From assembly GCA_030765045.1 (NCBI GenBank), contig CM060968.1, positions 108,014,904 to 108,078,903 on the forward strand: a stretch of DNA of 64,000 bases. Reading direction: 5' to 3'. Source of the stretch: Tenodera sinensis (lineage: Eukaryota > Arthropoda > Insecta > Mantodea > Mantidae). The position numbers were made by a program, and so were the translations under genes. This document shows positions 10,425 through 20,525 of this stretch, in pieces (position 1 is the first letter of the stretch; the number at the start of each line of letters is the position of its first letter). Under the pieces are notes generated by a model. The model had not been told where the DNA came from and made no database searches. It saw only the letters and a program-made list of their open reading frames with translations.

Positions 10425-11120
10425 CATCCATATGCGTCTCAAAGAGCAAATACAACGTTGTGATTGTTGATAATTTTTATTGTGTATGGTTTCAAAGTCA
10501 CAGCAAGTAACTCTTTCACTGCTGATCTTCCGTCGTGTGAAATTGCTATGGATGACAGCTCTCCCACAAGTACGTGCTGCGGGCAAAAATGACTGTATAA
10601 AACTAAGGGGTAAAGTATTCCAAACACGCAAGGCCTTGATGGGAGTTTATCTTCTACAAGATAAACCAACCCTTTTCTTCAAAGTGCGGAGAAAGTCTAA
10701 ATGTTTTATATTGTAGTCGTTCCGTTTGCTCAGGACTCCACTACCTAACTAACCACAGAGGCAAGAGCAGTGGCTCCAGCACATGGCTTAGGCAACTTCT
10801 GTACCAAACTTTGACAGTACTAGGTTTATAAATCATAAAGATTTGGGCACGTTGTAAGTCATTCAGACATCAAAGGATTTTAATAAAACTGTTGTACCTA
10901 TCTTTCCTTTGGTCGTCTCGTACCTCGTCTTCCCATAGGAGAATAAACTAATACTTCCTAATACGAACCGTGCGAAAGAGATCATGCGGGACGTTTAAGT
11001 AACAAATATTATGCCACTTTGTTACCTAGCTACAAGAACATCCAAAGCACCTCAAAGATACCAGCTGCTGTCCAATCTTCGATGCTATTATCTGCGTATA
11101 GTATATTTTCCAAGAAAAGT
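10425..11120. other. No recognisable gene
   Basis: Moderate GC, several frames of 75-105 codons on both strands, none of which I can relate to a known family. No repeat structure seen. Confidence 0.4.
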
Positions 11121-11148
11121 AATTTACTTTACCACCTACAGTTTTTAG

Positions 11149-11985
11149 TGTTTATATTGATGATCTAGCTAGGAAATGGAAGCAACTAGTGAATGTAGGC
11201 TTTAAAATTTCAAACAACTTTTTAAGTATTTTCTTTGCCGACGATTTGGTTGTTATACAAAATAGCGACGATGCCCTGCAAATATCTAGTATATAGTGAA
11301 CTTTGTAAGCAATATAATATCAAAAATGCTTTTCTAAAAACAAAGGTAATGACATTCATTGCGAAGGTATCCATTAGAACAAAAATAGTTGTAAATAATT
11401 GTTGCATAGAACAGGTGAACCACTTTAAATTACTTGGGAACTGATGTCAGTTATGTCAAGGAATATGACGGGGACAGTAAAATATACAAATTTCAAAGAG
11501 TGTGTAGAATAATAAATAGGACATTTGGAAACAAAATACGTAAACAACAAAATTAAAGTTTTATAAAGTTATGGCTGCAGCTATACTAGCATATGGAAGT
11601 GATACTTGGACACTAACTAAAAAGCAACAGAGTAAAATAGAAATGAAATTCTTAAGAAATATGAAGGGATGTACGAAGGGAGACCTAATAACAAATGAAA
11701 GTATAAAAGAAGCTTTAGAAATTGTTAATATGAATGATAGGTTAAAGGATTTCACACAAAAGTGGAAGGAACATGCTGAAAGAATGCCAGAGAGCAGACT
11801 TCCTAAGCAAATAATACAATATCATCCTAAAGGTAGATCGGTGGGCAGACCCAGAAAACGATGGCTGGAGGACTTTGAAGGCGGAACAGGCACTTGATTG
11901 CCTATGCCATAAAGTGAAGAATTTTTTCTGTAGGAAATTTCAAAATTAAATTAATTTAATCTATATTTAAGCAATATTCTATATA
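11149..11985 (+). pseudogene. LINE reverse transcriptase 3' half
   Basis: Second half of a non-LTR retrotransposon reverse transcriptase of a type common in insects. The stretch at about 11150-11282 reads VYIDDLARKW and then FFADDLVVIQNSDDALQ, the catalytic (Y/F)xDD box. After frameshifts comes KIVVNNCCIEQVNHFKLLG (about 11380-11440), then DVSYVKEYDGDSKIYKFQRV. From 11571 a 108-codon frame gives ILAYGSDTWTLTKKQQSKIE, then RLKDFTQKWKEHAERMPESR, and ends GRSVGRPRKRWLEDFEGGTG, the standard C-terminal domain of these proteins. At least two frame breaks are needed to join the pieces, and the endonuclease and first RT motifs are absent. The minus-strand fragment at 15284-15715 belongs to the same family. 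Confidence 0.9.
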
Positions 11986-12479
11986 ACGAAAAATCTGTGT
12001 TCGTAATGCACGACATATTGGACTGCATAGTGGTCCTAATTATTTCCCGTGTTCATCCCAGAATTCCGCTCCGAAAGGTTGCTGGACCTGGTAATGGATC
12101 GAGTAATAAAACACCATTACACACAAAATGTATGTTCTGAACTTGCCGGTGCGGCATGATTGACTAAGTGAAAACCATAAATATTAATAAACCCACTGAT
12201 GAACTTTCATTTTTAGCCGGTAATGCCAAATTTAAACCGTCAACATTGTTTCCGACCTGGTTTGCAATATCCACGGTGCGAAGCTGCCATTTGTAATGCT
12301 CTAATAATAAAAATTGACAAATATCTTTAAATAGAAATTCTTATAAATATTCATGACTTTAATAAAGTGCTAAAACAATTAAAATTAATGCCAGCACATA
12401 AAAATGTTTTATCTACTACTATAATAATTAGTGATGCTTTTGTACGTAGCTACTGGGCAACAAAAGCTATACTTTATTT
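11986..12479. other. No recognisable gene or repeat
   Basis: AT-rich sequence between the LINE tail and the LTR. Short frames only. Confidence 0.45.
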
Positions 12480-12738
12480 TGTGATGAAAACGACAAAAGT
12501 CCAGTTCAGTTACTTTTTCTTGCTTTATTTTCCCCCAAAACTTTGGCACAAATACACAATCTCTTTTGCTGACATTAACACAGTCTTTAGTCTTTCGTAA
12601 TATTACAACTCACTACTGTGTTCTTCTCGTAACCTTAGCTCACTCCTTTCACAGACTTTGTTCACATTTTCACACATTAACACAATATAATCACTCAACA
12701 CTTATAACTGCTTTCCTATCTTCCTTCACGATGCGACG

Positions 12739-12795
<57 letters not shown>

Positions 12796-13084
12796 GAACT
12801 TACTGACTCCTGTCTGTAACTCACTCTACTCGTTACTTCGCCTCCTTAGATAGCGAGAATGATGTAACACGAACCTTTCTCGTACTTTTACAAACACGCC
12901 GACTACCGGGCACTTCTCAAATAATCTGGAAAACCCTTTGTGTTGCAGCTCTGATTGTTGTCACGTATTCACAATAGTCAGGCGAGACTGCCTGACCTTA
13001 AGCGCCTTTGATACACGCACCGCCAGTGGGGTTGGGCAGCCGGGCGCCGATCGTTCTTTGTTGTGCGACGTGACCGACGCCACA
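12480..13084 (-). mobile_element. Probable solo LTR, Gypsy-like family
   Basis: On the minus strand it starts TGTGGCG at 13084 and ends CATCACA at 12480, a TG...CA element of 605 bp. It aligns over its whole length with the plus-strand LTR at 16537-17096: shared TCGGCGT-GTTTGTAAA, GAGAAAGGTTCGTGTTA, GACTGTGTTAA, TGTGxCAAAGTTTTG and GGACTTTTGTC segments in order. A CA tract has expanded within it. No primer-binding site or coding region follows, so it is best read as a solo LTR. I could not identify exact 4-6 bp target duplications. Confidence 0.65.
12740..12792 (+). repeat. (CA)n microsatellite inside the LTR
   Basis: About 52 bases of pure CA, at a point where the sister LTR at 16537 has only a short GTGTATGT-like stretch. 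Confidence 0.95.
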
Positions 13085-13479
13085 ATATTCTAACAAAACA
13101 CAAAGCCATCAATACATAAAATAAGGTTCAACAAAACGTAAAATACACTTTAATGATCATCTATATCTTATTTTTCTTGATAATAATATGCATTAAAAGA
13201 AAAACTTTCGTATATTGGTTTTAGAACAAAGCTTATTTTTTGTGGCGCGAAACTTCACTCTGTTCTGTAGTTCAAATAATGTGAAGTACTTTCGGGGACG
13301 TCTGTACTCCTTCCCCAGCACGTGATGACTGCTGTTTCATCAGTGAATCTTCTTCGCCTTCATAATTTTTGAACCTTGGGAAACTCTGGTGGTGATTTCT
13401 TGAAACTCTTCCTCTTATTTTCTTGATGTTGATGGTTCAGCCATATGACGGGAAAAGCTCTGGACTTTTTCTAACCTTT
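13085..13479. other. Possible 3' tail of the second Penelope remnant
   Basis: Downstream on the minus strand of the GIY-YIG fragment. No clear coding similarity; it contains a CTTTCGGGGACGTCTG block with moderately high GC. Confidence 0.3.
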
Positions 13480-13790
13480 AAGCATTTCAAAAGCATATCA
13501 GCTGGCGGAATTTCAAAGTTAACAATGCTATGCAAGTTGGTATGAATAAACATCGTTTCCCATATATTTAATTGTGATGAATGATGAGTAATTTTTGGTA
13601 ATTTAATTTCTATTCCTATTTCATGTGGCGATGACTAAAAGTGATAGCTACAGCTGATTTATGTTTTTAGTTTAATGTTTGGTGTTTTGTTAATCTAGTT
13701 TGTAAATTCCTTTTTGTTCTTCCTATATATGATTTGTCACAATATGGTGGATTCCTGATCTTTTAGTGTTCTCTACAACATGCTTCCTAG
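13480..13790 (-). pseudogene. Second Penelope-like GIY-YIG remnant
   Basis: Minus-strand translation near 13750-13690 gives CDKSYIGRTKRNLQTRLTKH, matching the YIG half of the Penelope nuclease. This is followed by KSAVAITFSHRH and HEIGIEIKLPKI, like the corresponding region at 8700-8870. The GIY half is eroded and stops interrupt every frame. Upstream sequence to about 14150 may be the same element's linker but is too decayed to assert. It is a different, older copy from the pair at 8.5-9.9 kb. Confidence 0.7.
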
Positions 13791-15143
13791 GAGTACTCAA
13801 GAGATTTTTTATACTTCAAATATTTTTGGTGCTAACTGTATCTGGATTTTTTTTTAAATATAGCTTCAAATTTTCTGAATGCTCCTAGAATTTTTACAGT
13901 ATGTGCTACCTTTATTGACTTCAACATCAGTCTTTGGTTTTAAAGTATGAACATTTATTTAGCTTTAAAAAAATTAAATACTTGGAAAAAGTATTTTCAA
14001 TGTTCATCAAAACAAAGAAACTACATAATTATTTTAAAAGTAATTGTTTGTTCTTCCTGCCAGGGATTGATGGTGTTTGTTGGGCAAATAGGGTTTATAA
14101 AGTATTGTCATAATTTAGTTTTTGATGCGCATAGAGTATTTTGAATATTAAGATATTTTCGCGCTGTGCATAAATTGAATAATTAAAAGCTACAAAAGAG
14201 GTTGTGCTTGTACTTCGGGTGGTAGTTCGTAACATTGTGCAAAATATTGAGTTCATACATATAAAAATATAGAAAATTGAAACTTTAAGATCCTTTAATA
14301 CAATAACGTGACCAGAGTTGTATTTTATGAGTTAAACGTCACAAGAGTGATGTTAGCATATTAAGATAACTCTGTAGAAATAAGTTTAATTTAAATATTT
14401 TATATGCAATAACAGCGCAGCAGTTCGCAACGCTTTTGGTGAAAGAGCAGGGAGGTTGTCATGTGGGATATTGATGTTTATGCAGTTCACATCATGTTAT
14501 TTTATGAAAGAGAACCATAACATATGCTGACACATCCATTTTGAGCCCTTGACTGATGGTTGAATACAAACTGTCGCTAATAATCAGTGAGTTGCACGAC
14601 TGTTATGAGGATGTCTGTTTATCATCTGCTTTTTATTCTTGGGTGTGTACAGCAAATTCATGGGACATGTTTGCAAGGTTAATACCTAACTACATGCATC
14701 ACCGATTTGATAACTGCCAAGCTATACGTCCTTGGGATTTTGTGAGTGAAGCGTCACACCTGCTAAATCTGAAGCACTGAGGTGATAAATTATGAGGATA
14801 AATTAATTGGGAAAGATAACAAACTCCCTTAACTAAGAGCTCTATCTAGCAAGTGTTGTAATGAACACTATGAGAAAATTCGGGTAATAAGGAATACCGT
14901 TTTTATTTCCACCATATTTGAGGTAACATTATGATAATTTGACTAGTTATATTTCTAATAAATAAAGTGAATTTTTTCTGAAACTTCTTGTAACTTTGAA
15001 CCAAAAGTTAGAAGTTATTAATGTTCGATAAATGACGTCCAATTGTTTATTACGGGCAATATGGAATAGGAAGGGTAATATTGATTATTACATACATTTC
15101 CCAATCAATAACTTTTTAGTAATCAATTTACATGAGAGCTTAT
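13791..15143. other. AT-rich stretch, possibly old Penelope linker at its left
   Basis: Left part may extend the Penelope remnant. From about 14150 on I see only AT-rich sequence with short frames and no recognisable motif. Confidence 0.35.
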
Positions 15144-15214
15144 TTATTTCTTGCTAAAACTTTTTTCACATGATACGCACTGAATTGGATTACAATAATA
15201 TGAACATAAGCTTA

Positions 15215-15283
15215 AAAAAATCTGATGTGTTGCACTCACATGACTTTCTCTACTCTTGTACCAACCATTCTTACAAACTTTGC
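15215..15283 (-). mobile_element. Family M 3' tip fused to a LINE
   Basis: Minus-strand GTTTGTAAGAATGGTTGGTA, then GAGTAGAGAAAGTCATGTGA and the tip ending CAGATTTTT, at the 15217 side. It abuts the LINE remnant without spacer and is even in frame with it by chance. Confidence 0.8.
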
Positions 15284-15715
15284 AACCCAAGTAATGAAAT
15301 GTTCCCACCTGTTCTAACACTTTATTATTTAACACTATCTTCGCTATTTTTATTTGTTTTCCTATAAATGCCATGGTTAATGACTTTCCTACTGATATAT
15401 TTAAACCATAATGCTGGATCAATTTTTGTAACTTGTACATACTTATTTGCAGCTTATCCTCTCTGACTTGTATTAGTATCATGTCATGCGCAAAGAGTAG
15501 CATATTTAATGTATTATATCTACTTATTTTCATTTATAATTGTATTTCATCTTTTAATTTTCCAGGAATATTGTCCATTTAAATGTTAAATAATAGCAGA
15601 AATAAACTACATCCTGTCTTAATTATTAATTATATTTTATGATAATCGTTCATTTCGTAAAACTATTACTATTTTTGCTTCTTGATATATATTCCTGAGC
15701 ACACAAACTCTTAGA
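15284..15715 (-). pseudogene. LINE reverse transcriptase fragment
   Basis: Minus-strand RT of the same insect LINE family as at 11.2 kb. From the right: IYQEAKIVIVLRNERLS (about 15690-15645), KTGCSLFLLLFNI (about 15630-15585) equivalent to the GxPLSPxLFNI motif, and MDNIPGKLKDEIQL. Then comes NMLLFAHDMILIQVREDKLQ (about 15505-15450), where the catalytic FADD has become FAHD. Last are LIQHYGLNISVGKSLTMAFIGK and KIVLNNKVLEQVGTFHYLGC, ending near 15284. Most of this is one frame with scattered stops. The loss of the first catalytic aspartate alone would kill activity. Confidence 0.9.
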
Positions 15716-15905
15716 GGTAACTAAAGGTAAAAATCAATATATGATCATTGCAGGAGATTTAAATGCAGGAATTGGGAAGCAACTTGTACTTAAAACTGTA
15801 GGAAAATTTGGAGAACACCACATTAATGAAAATGACAAGCAACTGTGACTAACGCATTTAATGGGAAAGAAAACTACTTATTTATGGAAAGGCCATGGGT
15901 AAACA
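15716..15905 (+). pseudogene. LINE endonuclease (EEP) fragment, inverted
   Basis: Plus-strand frame reading NQYMIIAGDLNAGIGKQ then KTVGKFGEHHINENDKQL. GDLNAxIG is a conserved active-site motif of the apurinic-like endonuclease domain found at the N-terminus of LINE ORF2. It sits back-to-back with the minus-strand RT fragment, which should be downstream in the same strand of an intact element. Only this motif region is kept; a stop follows NDKQL. Confidence 0.85.
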
Positions 15906-16536
15906 GGGTGTTAATCAAATTGACCTCGAGGTATCCATTGGCTGGCGTTGACTGGCTACCGGAAGACTTAGGGAGAGGTAAGTAGCGCTCTTACCCAGAG
16001 TAATCGCAACAAATTCTGTCGAGGGATAACCATAGTGTTCTGAAAGTTTCCCATCTCCCCGACTCGAGCGTTCTAGAATGGTTTGTGGAAAATCCCAGAT
16101 GCTATGTAAGCAATGTCGAGTCAACCAGCTGCTAAGATCGCCATCAAGAGTGGTTTAAAGATTGCGTTTGTTGTGATAGTTCTAATATAAAGCGAGTGCT
16201 ACCATTGCGAGAGATTAGAGACGCCTTGTGTTCGTCTTCCCAGTGAGTGAACTGTCCGAGAAAGAGGCTGCTTTGCACGTATTTAATTACACCCCTACGC
16301 CGCAAAGGAAAGTGAAGTACCAGGGTAAATTGAACTATTTCACATAAGTGAAATAATAGCAGAAACTCAGGGAAGTGAGAGTAGAAACAAAAGGAAGTCG
16401 CAATATCGAATTCCGAAATTTCACCACAGAATGGAGAAAAAGTAACAATTTTGAAGAATTCGGAGTATATCCTAGAGTACTGGGAAGGCAAAACGACAAA
16501 AAATGGCCGATTATGACACTGCTCCGTTGAACTTAT
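15906..16536. other. Moderately GC-rich stretch, no firm gene
   Basis: Higher GC than neighbours and a 141-codon minus-strand frame (16144-16569) with no recognisable similarity. On the plus strand an ATG in good context (AAAAAATGGCC near 16500) starts MADYDTAP, but the frame ends within a few codons after the LTR begins. I cannot support a gene. Confidence 0.35.
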
Positions 16537-17096
16537 TGTGACGCCGGCTGTGCGCGCGGTGCACATCAAAGGAAGCTCGGCTGCCCCACACCACTGGCGG
16601 TGCGCGCATCGAACATGCTCAAGATAAGGCTGCCTAATGCCACTGTGTACACGTAACAGGAATCACAGCTGCAATAGAAAAGGGTTTTTGAGATTACCCA
16701 AGAAGTGGCCTACTGCCGGCGTATTTGTAAAGTTCCAGAAAGGTTCGCGTTATATCATAGTCAGTGTATAAGGAGAAGAGGCAACAAGAGTTACTCTTTA
16801 GTCAGTCAATGAGTGAGAAAAGAGAGAGCTGTGTATGTACCGTCGCTTCGAAAGGAAGATAGTGAAGTAGTTAATGAGAGTTGAGGGATGCTATCGTGAG
16901 TTATTCTGAGACAGAGAGAGAACTGAAAGACAGAAAATCCTGTGGTAAGCTTACGAAAAGAGAACAGTAATGTAATATCACGAATTATGAAGACTGTGTT
17001 AACAAAGAGAAGAGAACTGTGTACTTGTGCAAAAGTTTTGAAGGAGAACAAAGTGATGAAAAAATAACTGGGCTGGACTTTTGTCATTTTGTCTCA
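16537..17096 (+). mobile_element. Gypsy-like LTR
   Basis: A 560-bp TG...CA unit, TGTGACGCCGG to TTTTGTCTCA, matching the inverted copy at 12480-13084 across its length. It is followed at once by GCGGTGTCAGGAGTGGGACC, which has the position and look of the GGTGTCAGAAGTGGGA-type primer-binding sites of many Gypsy elements. This supports an LTR at the 5' end of an element rather than a random repeat. The expected gag-pol does not follow; only about 60 bases of internal-looking sequence remain. Confidence 0.7.
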
Positions 17097-17116
17097 GCGG
17101 TGTCAGGAGTGGGACC
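17097..17116 (+). other. Putative primer-binding site remnant
   Basis: GGTGTCAGGAGTGGGA directly after the CA end of the LTR, in the place where reverse transcription would be primed by a tRNA 3' end. Assigned by position and resemblance only. Confidence 0.45.
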
Positions 17117-17868
17117 TGTCGAATTGGCATTTTGTTACAATATCCAGTGTAAATGCCGAGCAATACTACCTTTAGATATTCATTTTTACGTTGTATTTTA
17201 TTGTATTCTTCTTTTCATTTTTATGCTACACATCTAGTTTTGTTTACAGTTGAAATATTCTCTTTAAGCTTATTATTGCCGTTGAATCCATTTTTCTTTT
17301 TTCTGTCCTGTAAGCGGTTTTCCGCACAGTTTAGCTGCTTAACAAGTATCATTTACGTAAAGCCGTGTGCTGTCAAAATTATTTTTAACACGGTACATAG
17401 GAGTATGTCCACGTAATTGGAGAGCCACAAGAGCAACAGTCAGCTGTGCAGAGGCTTTGTTCATTGCTCTAAAGTAAAAGAGCATTTCACCGTATTTAAT
17501 TTTAATTGACTTCTGTGCCTGAAAACAGCAAACAATTAAAAGTGGGAGACATGCCACTAGCTAACTAGGCGGAGGAACATTCAGAGCTGCTGCAATTTCA
17601 CGCAAATTGAAATAATTAACTGGCGCTTTTCAGGATTGTCCATTATCAGCCCACACGTACGCCTGACGCGAAGACAGATTCAAATCGAATTTTAATTGCG
17701 CTGCACTGGAAGCAGCTATAGATGCGAATACTTGGGGTTAGCACGGGTTTTCACCTTTCTTTCCATTGCGTATTCTAGGGTCTTTCTTTCTAATAAAAAT
17801 TGGTGCTAAACCTTTGACGTCAACACTTCAAGCATCGTGTTGTTCGCACCCGGGTAGTATTAACACAA
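17117..17868. other. No recognisable gene
   Basis: Mixed composition. No gag or pol similarity found after the LTR; short frames only. Confidence 0.4.
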
Positions 17869-18296
17869 ACACTTCTTTACTTTCTCTACCATTTATAGTA
17901 AGTAGGGGAAATAACGTATTAGACCCAAAATTTCAATGTCGAGATTTCACCGGAAGTATATTTGAGGCTCCCAAAATAAAATAAAAAAAAAGCATTTTCT
18001 AGAAAAAGCTCTGTGTGTATGACTGAACAGCATAACTCAAAGACGAAAAGTTCGTTAAAAACCAAAGTTGGTATTGAAATTCAATATTCTTCAAGAATAC
18101 GACACAAATATTTTGATGATAATTCTTCCACCTTAAACTACACTTTACATGGAAAATTTTTCGAACATTTTGATTTCCTAGAAAAGTTCTCTAACCATTA
18201 CGATATTTTTATGGTACACGAAATTTATATTTTGAATTTTTGCCTATAGCCGCATAATGAATTTTGCGTAACTGGTAAACCGTAAGAGATAGACAT
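17869..18296 (+). mobile_element. Family M element, 5' half
   Basis: Starts TTTACTTTCTCTACC and keeps the M order through CCGTAAGAGATAGAC. It is cut at about 18296 by a SINE fragment. The 3' half is absent. Confidence 0.8.
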
Positions 18297-18405
18297 TTTT
18301 GTAGTGTTTAACGCCCGCTTTTATTACATACGCAGGCGGTGACACTGGTGATACATGGAATGAAGATAGAGCACTGGTGGAATGCATCAATGGGTTTACC
18401 ATATT
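18297..18405 (-). mobile_element. SINE class S1, 3' fragment
   Basis: Minus strand: ATTCCACCAGTGCTCTATC, then CAGTGTCACCGCCTG and GCGGGCGTTAAACACTAC, matching 47360-47436. The tRNA-like head is missing (5' truncation). Confidence 0.75.
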
Positions 18406-18503
18406 AAAAAAGAAGTATTAATTTTGTTCTATAAAATTTTACTGTCTTGGCGCTTCTCTTAGTGTATAAAATTTTAAAATTCACCTCTTTTTCTGTCATA
18501 TTG

Positions 18504-18903
18504 TGGTAGCCGCAAAATTTGCAGGCAGTTGGCTCAACGCTAAATCCGCCCGCCTCTGTAGCCTGATGGTTAGCGTGCCTGCCTCACATTCAAGAGGTCG
18601 CGAGTTCGAATCTCGCTTAGGGTAAGTTAATCGGGTAAGGTTTTTTTTCCGAGGTTTTCCCTACCCTGAGATGACGAATGTCGGGTAACTTAAAAGCTCC
18701 TTGGACCTCGGGCTCATTTGAGCATCATTTCACCCATTTCATTTCATTCGTCCGATATGACACAATGTTGGAGGACGTTAATTAAGGAAAAAGGGGGAAA
18801 AAAAAAACCGCTAAATCCAATCATAGATTTGCCACGCCTTGCGGTATTGTGTATTAAACACACTGAAATCACTATCAGCCACCTTTAAATTTTGCGGCTA
18901 CCA
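18504..18903. mobile_element. Small TIR element (MITE) with a nested SINE
   Basis: Perfect 17-base inverted ends: TGGTAGCCGCAAAATTT at 18504-18520 and its reverse complement at 18887-18903. Without the SINE the element would be only about 130 bp. A related copy lies at 19096-19308. No coding capacity, so it is non-autonomous. Confidence 0.75.
18548..18808 (+). mobile_element. tRNA-derived SINE (class S2) with target duplication
   Basis: Head CTGTAGCCTGATGGTTAGCG with an A box, then AGGTCGCGAGTTCGAATCTC as B box, an internal GAGGTTTTCCCTACCCTGAG body and an A-rich end. It is bounded by a perfect 10-bp duplication CGCTAAATCC at 18538-18547 and 18809-18818, so the insertion boundaries are exact. 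It lies inside the TIR element. Confidence 0.9.
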
Positions 18904-19095
18904 TAGTACTCTTACAGGTAGTAAGATTTACTGGCACGTTCAAGAATTCCAGCAAGACGAAATTAGGCACACCAGCATATGACCCTGGTAATTGATACTG
19001 TCAGTAACAAAATATTATTGCATTGTTGTTATTGTTATCATGAGAATTCGTTTTGCTTCGATTTTTGCACATGTACCACCGTTCTTACACAGAAA

Positions 19096-19308
19096 AATGT
19101 AGCTGATACAAAATTTAATGGCGGGTGGCTCAATACAACATGCAATCAGAGACGTGTTGCAAGGCTTGGGGTGTTGTACAGTTGAACACTCTGTGAAATC
19201 AGGACGGTAATATAAATAATCATTCGTGACGACAAAATTTATTTGCACAACAGGAAGGAGAATAGTAGTGGTCAGGTATCAACCGCCATTAAATTTTGTG
19301 TACCATAG
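19096..19308. mobile_element. Second copy of the small TIR element
   Basis: Inverted ends ACAAAATTTAATGGCGG near 19108 and CCGCCATTAAATTTTGTG near 19288, and an interior resembling that of the 18504 element (CAAGGCTTGGGGTGTTGTAC, TGTGAAATCA). Ends diverge from the first copy but the layout is the same. Confidence 0.6.
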
Positions 19309-19454
19309 TTACTGATTCAACACATTATTTAAGTCTAACGCTTGGTTTTTTTAATGTGTAACACGTTTTCCATTCTTCTCTGTTGTTACAGTGCTCCCCT
19401 TCCAAGTTATTGGTATTCGTCCTGTTTGTCGATTTTTTGGTGGTGCCCATTCCA

Positions 19455-19846
19455 AAGATATCGTCTGTCTCTTACGGTTTACCAGTTATGCAAAAATCAT
19501 CAAGACTAAACGACTACGTGGTCTACAGCCAGAAAATTCAAAATATAAATTTAATTGACATAAAAATATCTTAAACACGTTGAATTTTAATTAAAATCCT
19601 AAGAGCCGATTTCGAGAAAGTCGAAATTTTCAAAAAAAATTCTCGTAAATGGTAGTTTAGGGTAAAGGAATTTTCTTCAACATCGTGTTGCATCGTTGAG
19701 AGATGTTAACTTGAATACCAACTTTGGTTTTAACCGACTTTCCCGAGGGTCTCAAAACTATATTCCGGTGAAATCTCGGCATCAAATTTTTGGTTGGAAG
19801 ACAACACTTCCTCTACTTACTATACATGGTAGAGAAAGTAAAAATC
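19455..19846 (-). mobile_element. Family M element, 5' half
   Basis: Minus orientation. Ends at 19846 with the T-run/ACTTTCTCTACC edge and carries TCACCGGAATATAG, ACCAAAGTTGGTATTCAAG and TAGACCACGTAG in M order. 3' half missing. Confidence 0.75.
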
Positions 19847-19924
19847 TTCAGTAGTTTTTGAGAGAATAAAAAAAAAAAAAGAAATGTTACTCGTATTTAA
19901 TCTGAAGCGTAGCTTAGAATACCA

Positions 19925-20065
19925 AGTTTGGTATATTCTATTTTATGTTTATGAGACACGCTGTTTACACACAAATGGACCTTATTTTCATTTGTTTATT
20001 CACAGAGTCTCAAAACGTGTATCTTCTGTGAAACTTCGATACCGAATATTTAGGAAGAATGCCCT
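19925..20065 (-). mobile_element. Family M element, divergent fragment
   Basis: Contains ATACCAAACTTGGTATTC and GAAGTTTCACAGAAGATAC anchors on the minus strand, like the divergent copy at 50506. Confidence 0.4.
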
Positions 20066-20345
20066 GCCTCCTTTATTTATAGTTAAGAACATAGCTGAAA
20101 TGCTTCTGACTTCACTCCTTTGGGTTGGCAATTAGGATGTTTTCTGAACAAACGTGCACAACTGTTTACATGGGTGGAAACCCCAGAGATTTGGGGAGCC
20201 CTATGATGTTGGTTACTGGCGCAAAGCAGCTTGTTGATGTTTCTGCAATAGGGTTGTGTAATGCAGAGATAGTACCTCCCTATCTTCATGGTTCTGTGTT
20301 AACTAACTCCCGAGACGTAACAGGATCCCATACCTAGAAGCGAGC

Positions 20346-20525
20346 GTTAAATTATCATACACGAATATCATCAGGTCATTCTATTGTTTTGTACAAATTA
20401 TCACTAGGTCATTCTTTTGTTAATCAGATACGCCAAATGTATCCCATAAACCACCGAAAAACAATTTGTTACCTTACAATGGATAGACATAAAAATAGCA
20501 CCCCATTTCAAAATTGACAACTGTG
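20346..20525 (+). repeat. Dispersed repeat R1, copy 1
   Basis: Shares GTTAAATTATCATACACGA, CGCCAAATGTATCCCATAAA, GAAAAACAATTTGTTAC and AAAAATAGCACCCCATTT with 62160-62300 in the same order and orientation. Function unknown. A family M copy begins at its right edge. Confidence 0.65.

Noticed and set aside
16144..16569. 141-codon minus-strand frame
   Set aside because: No recognisable similarity; it runs into the start of an LTR and has no signals of its own.
18548..18625. Possible genuine tRNA gene
   Set aside because: Same reason: it is the head of a SINE bounded by a 10-bp target duplication.
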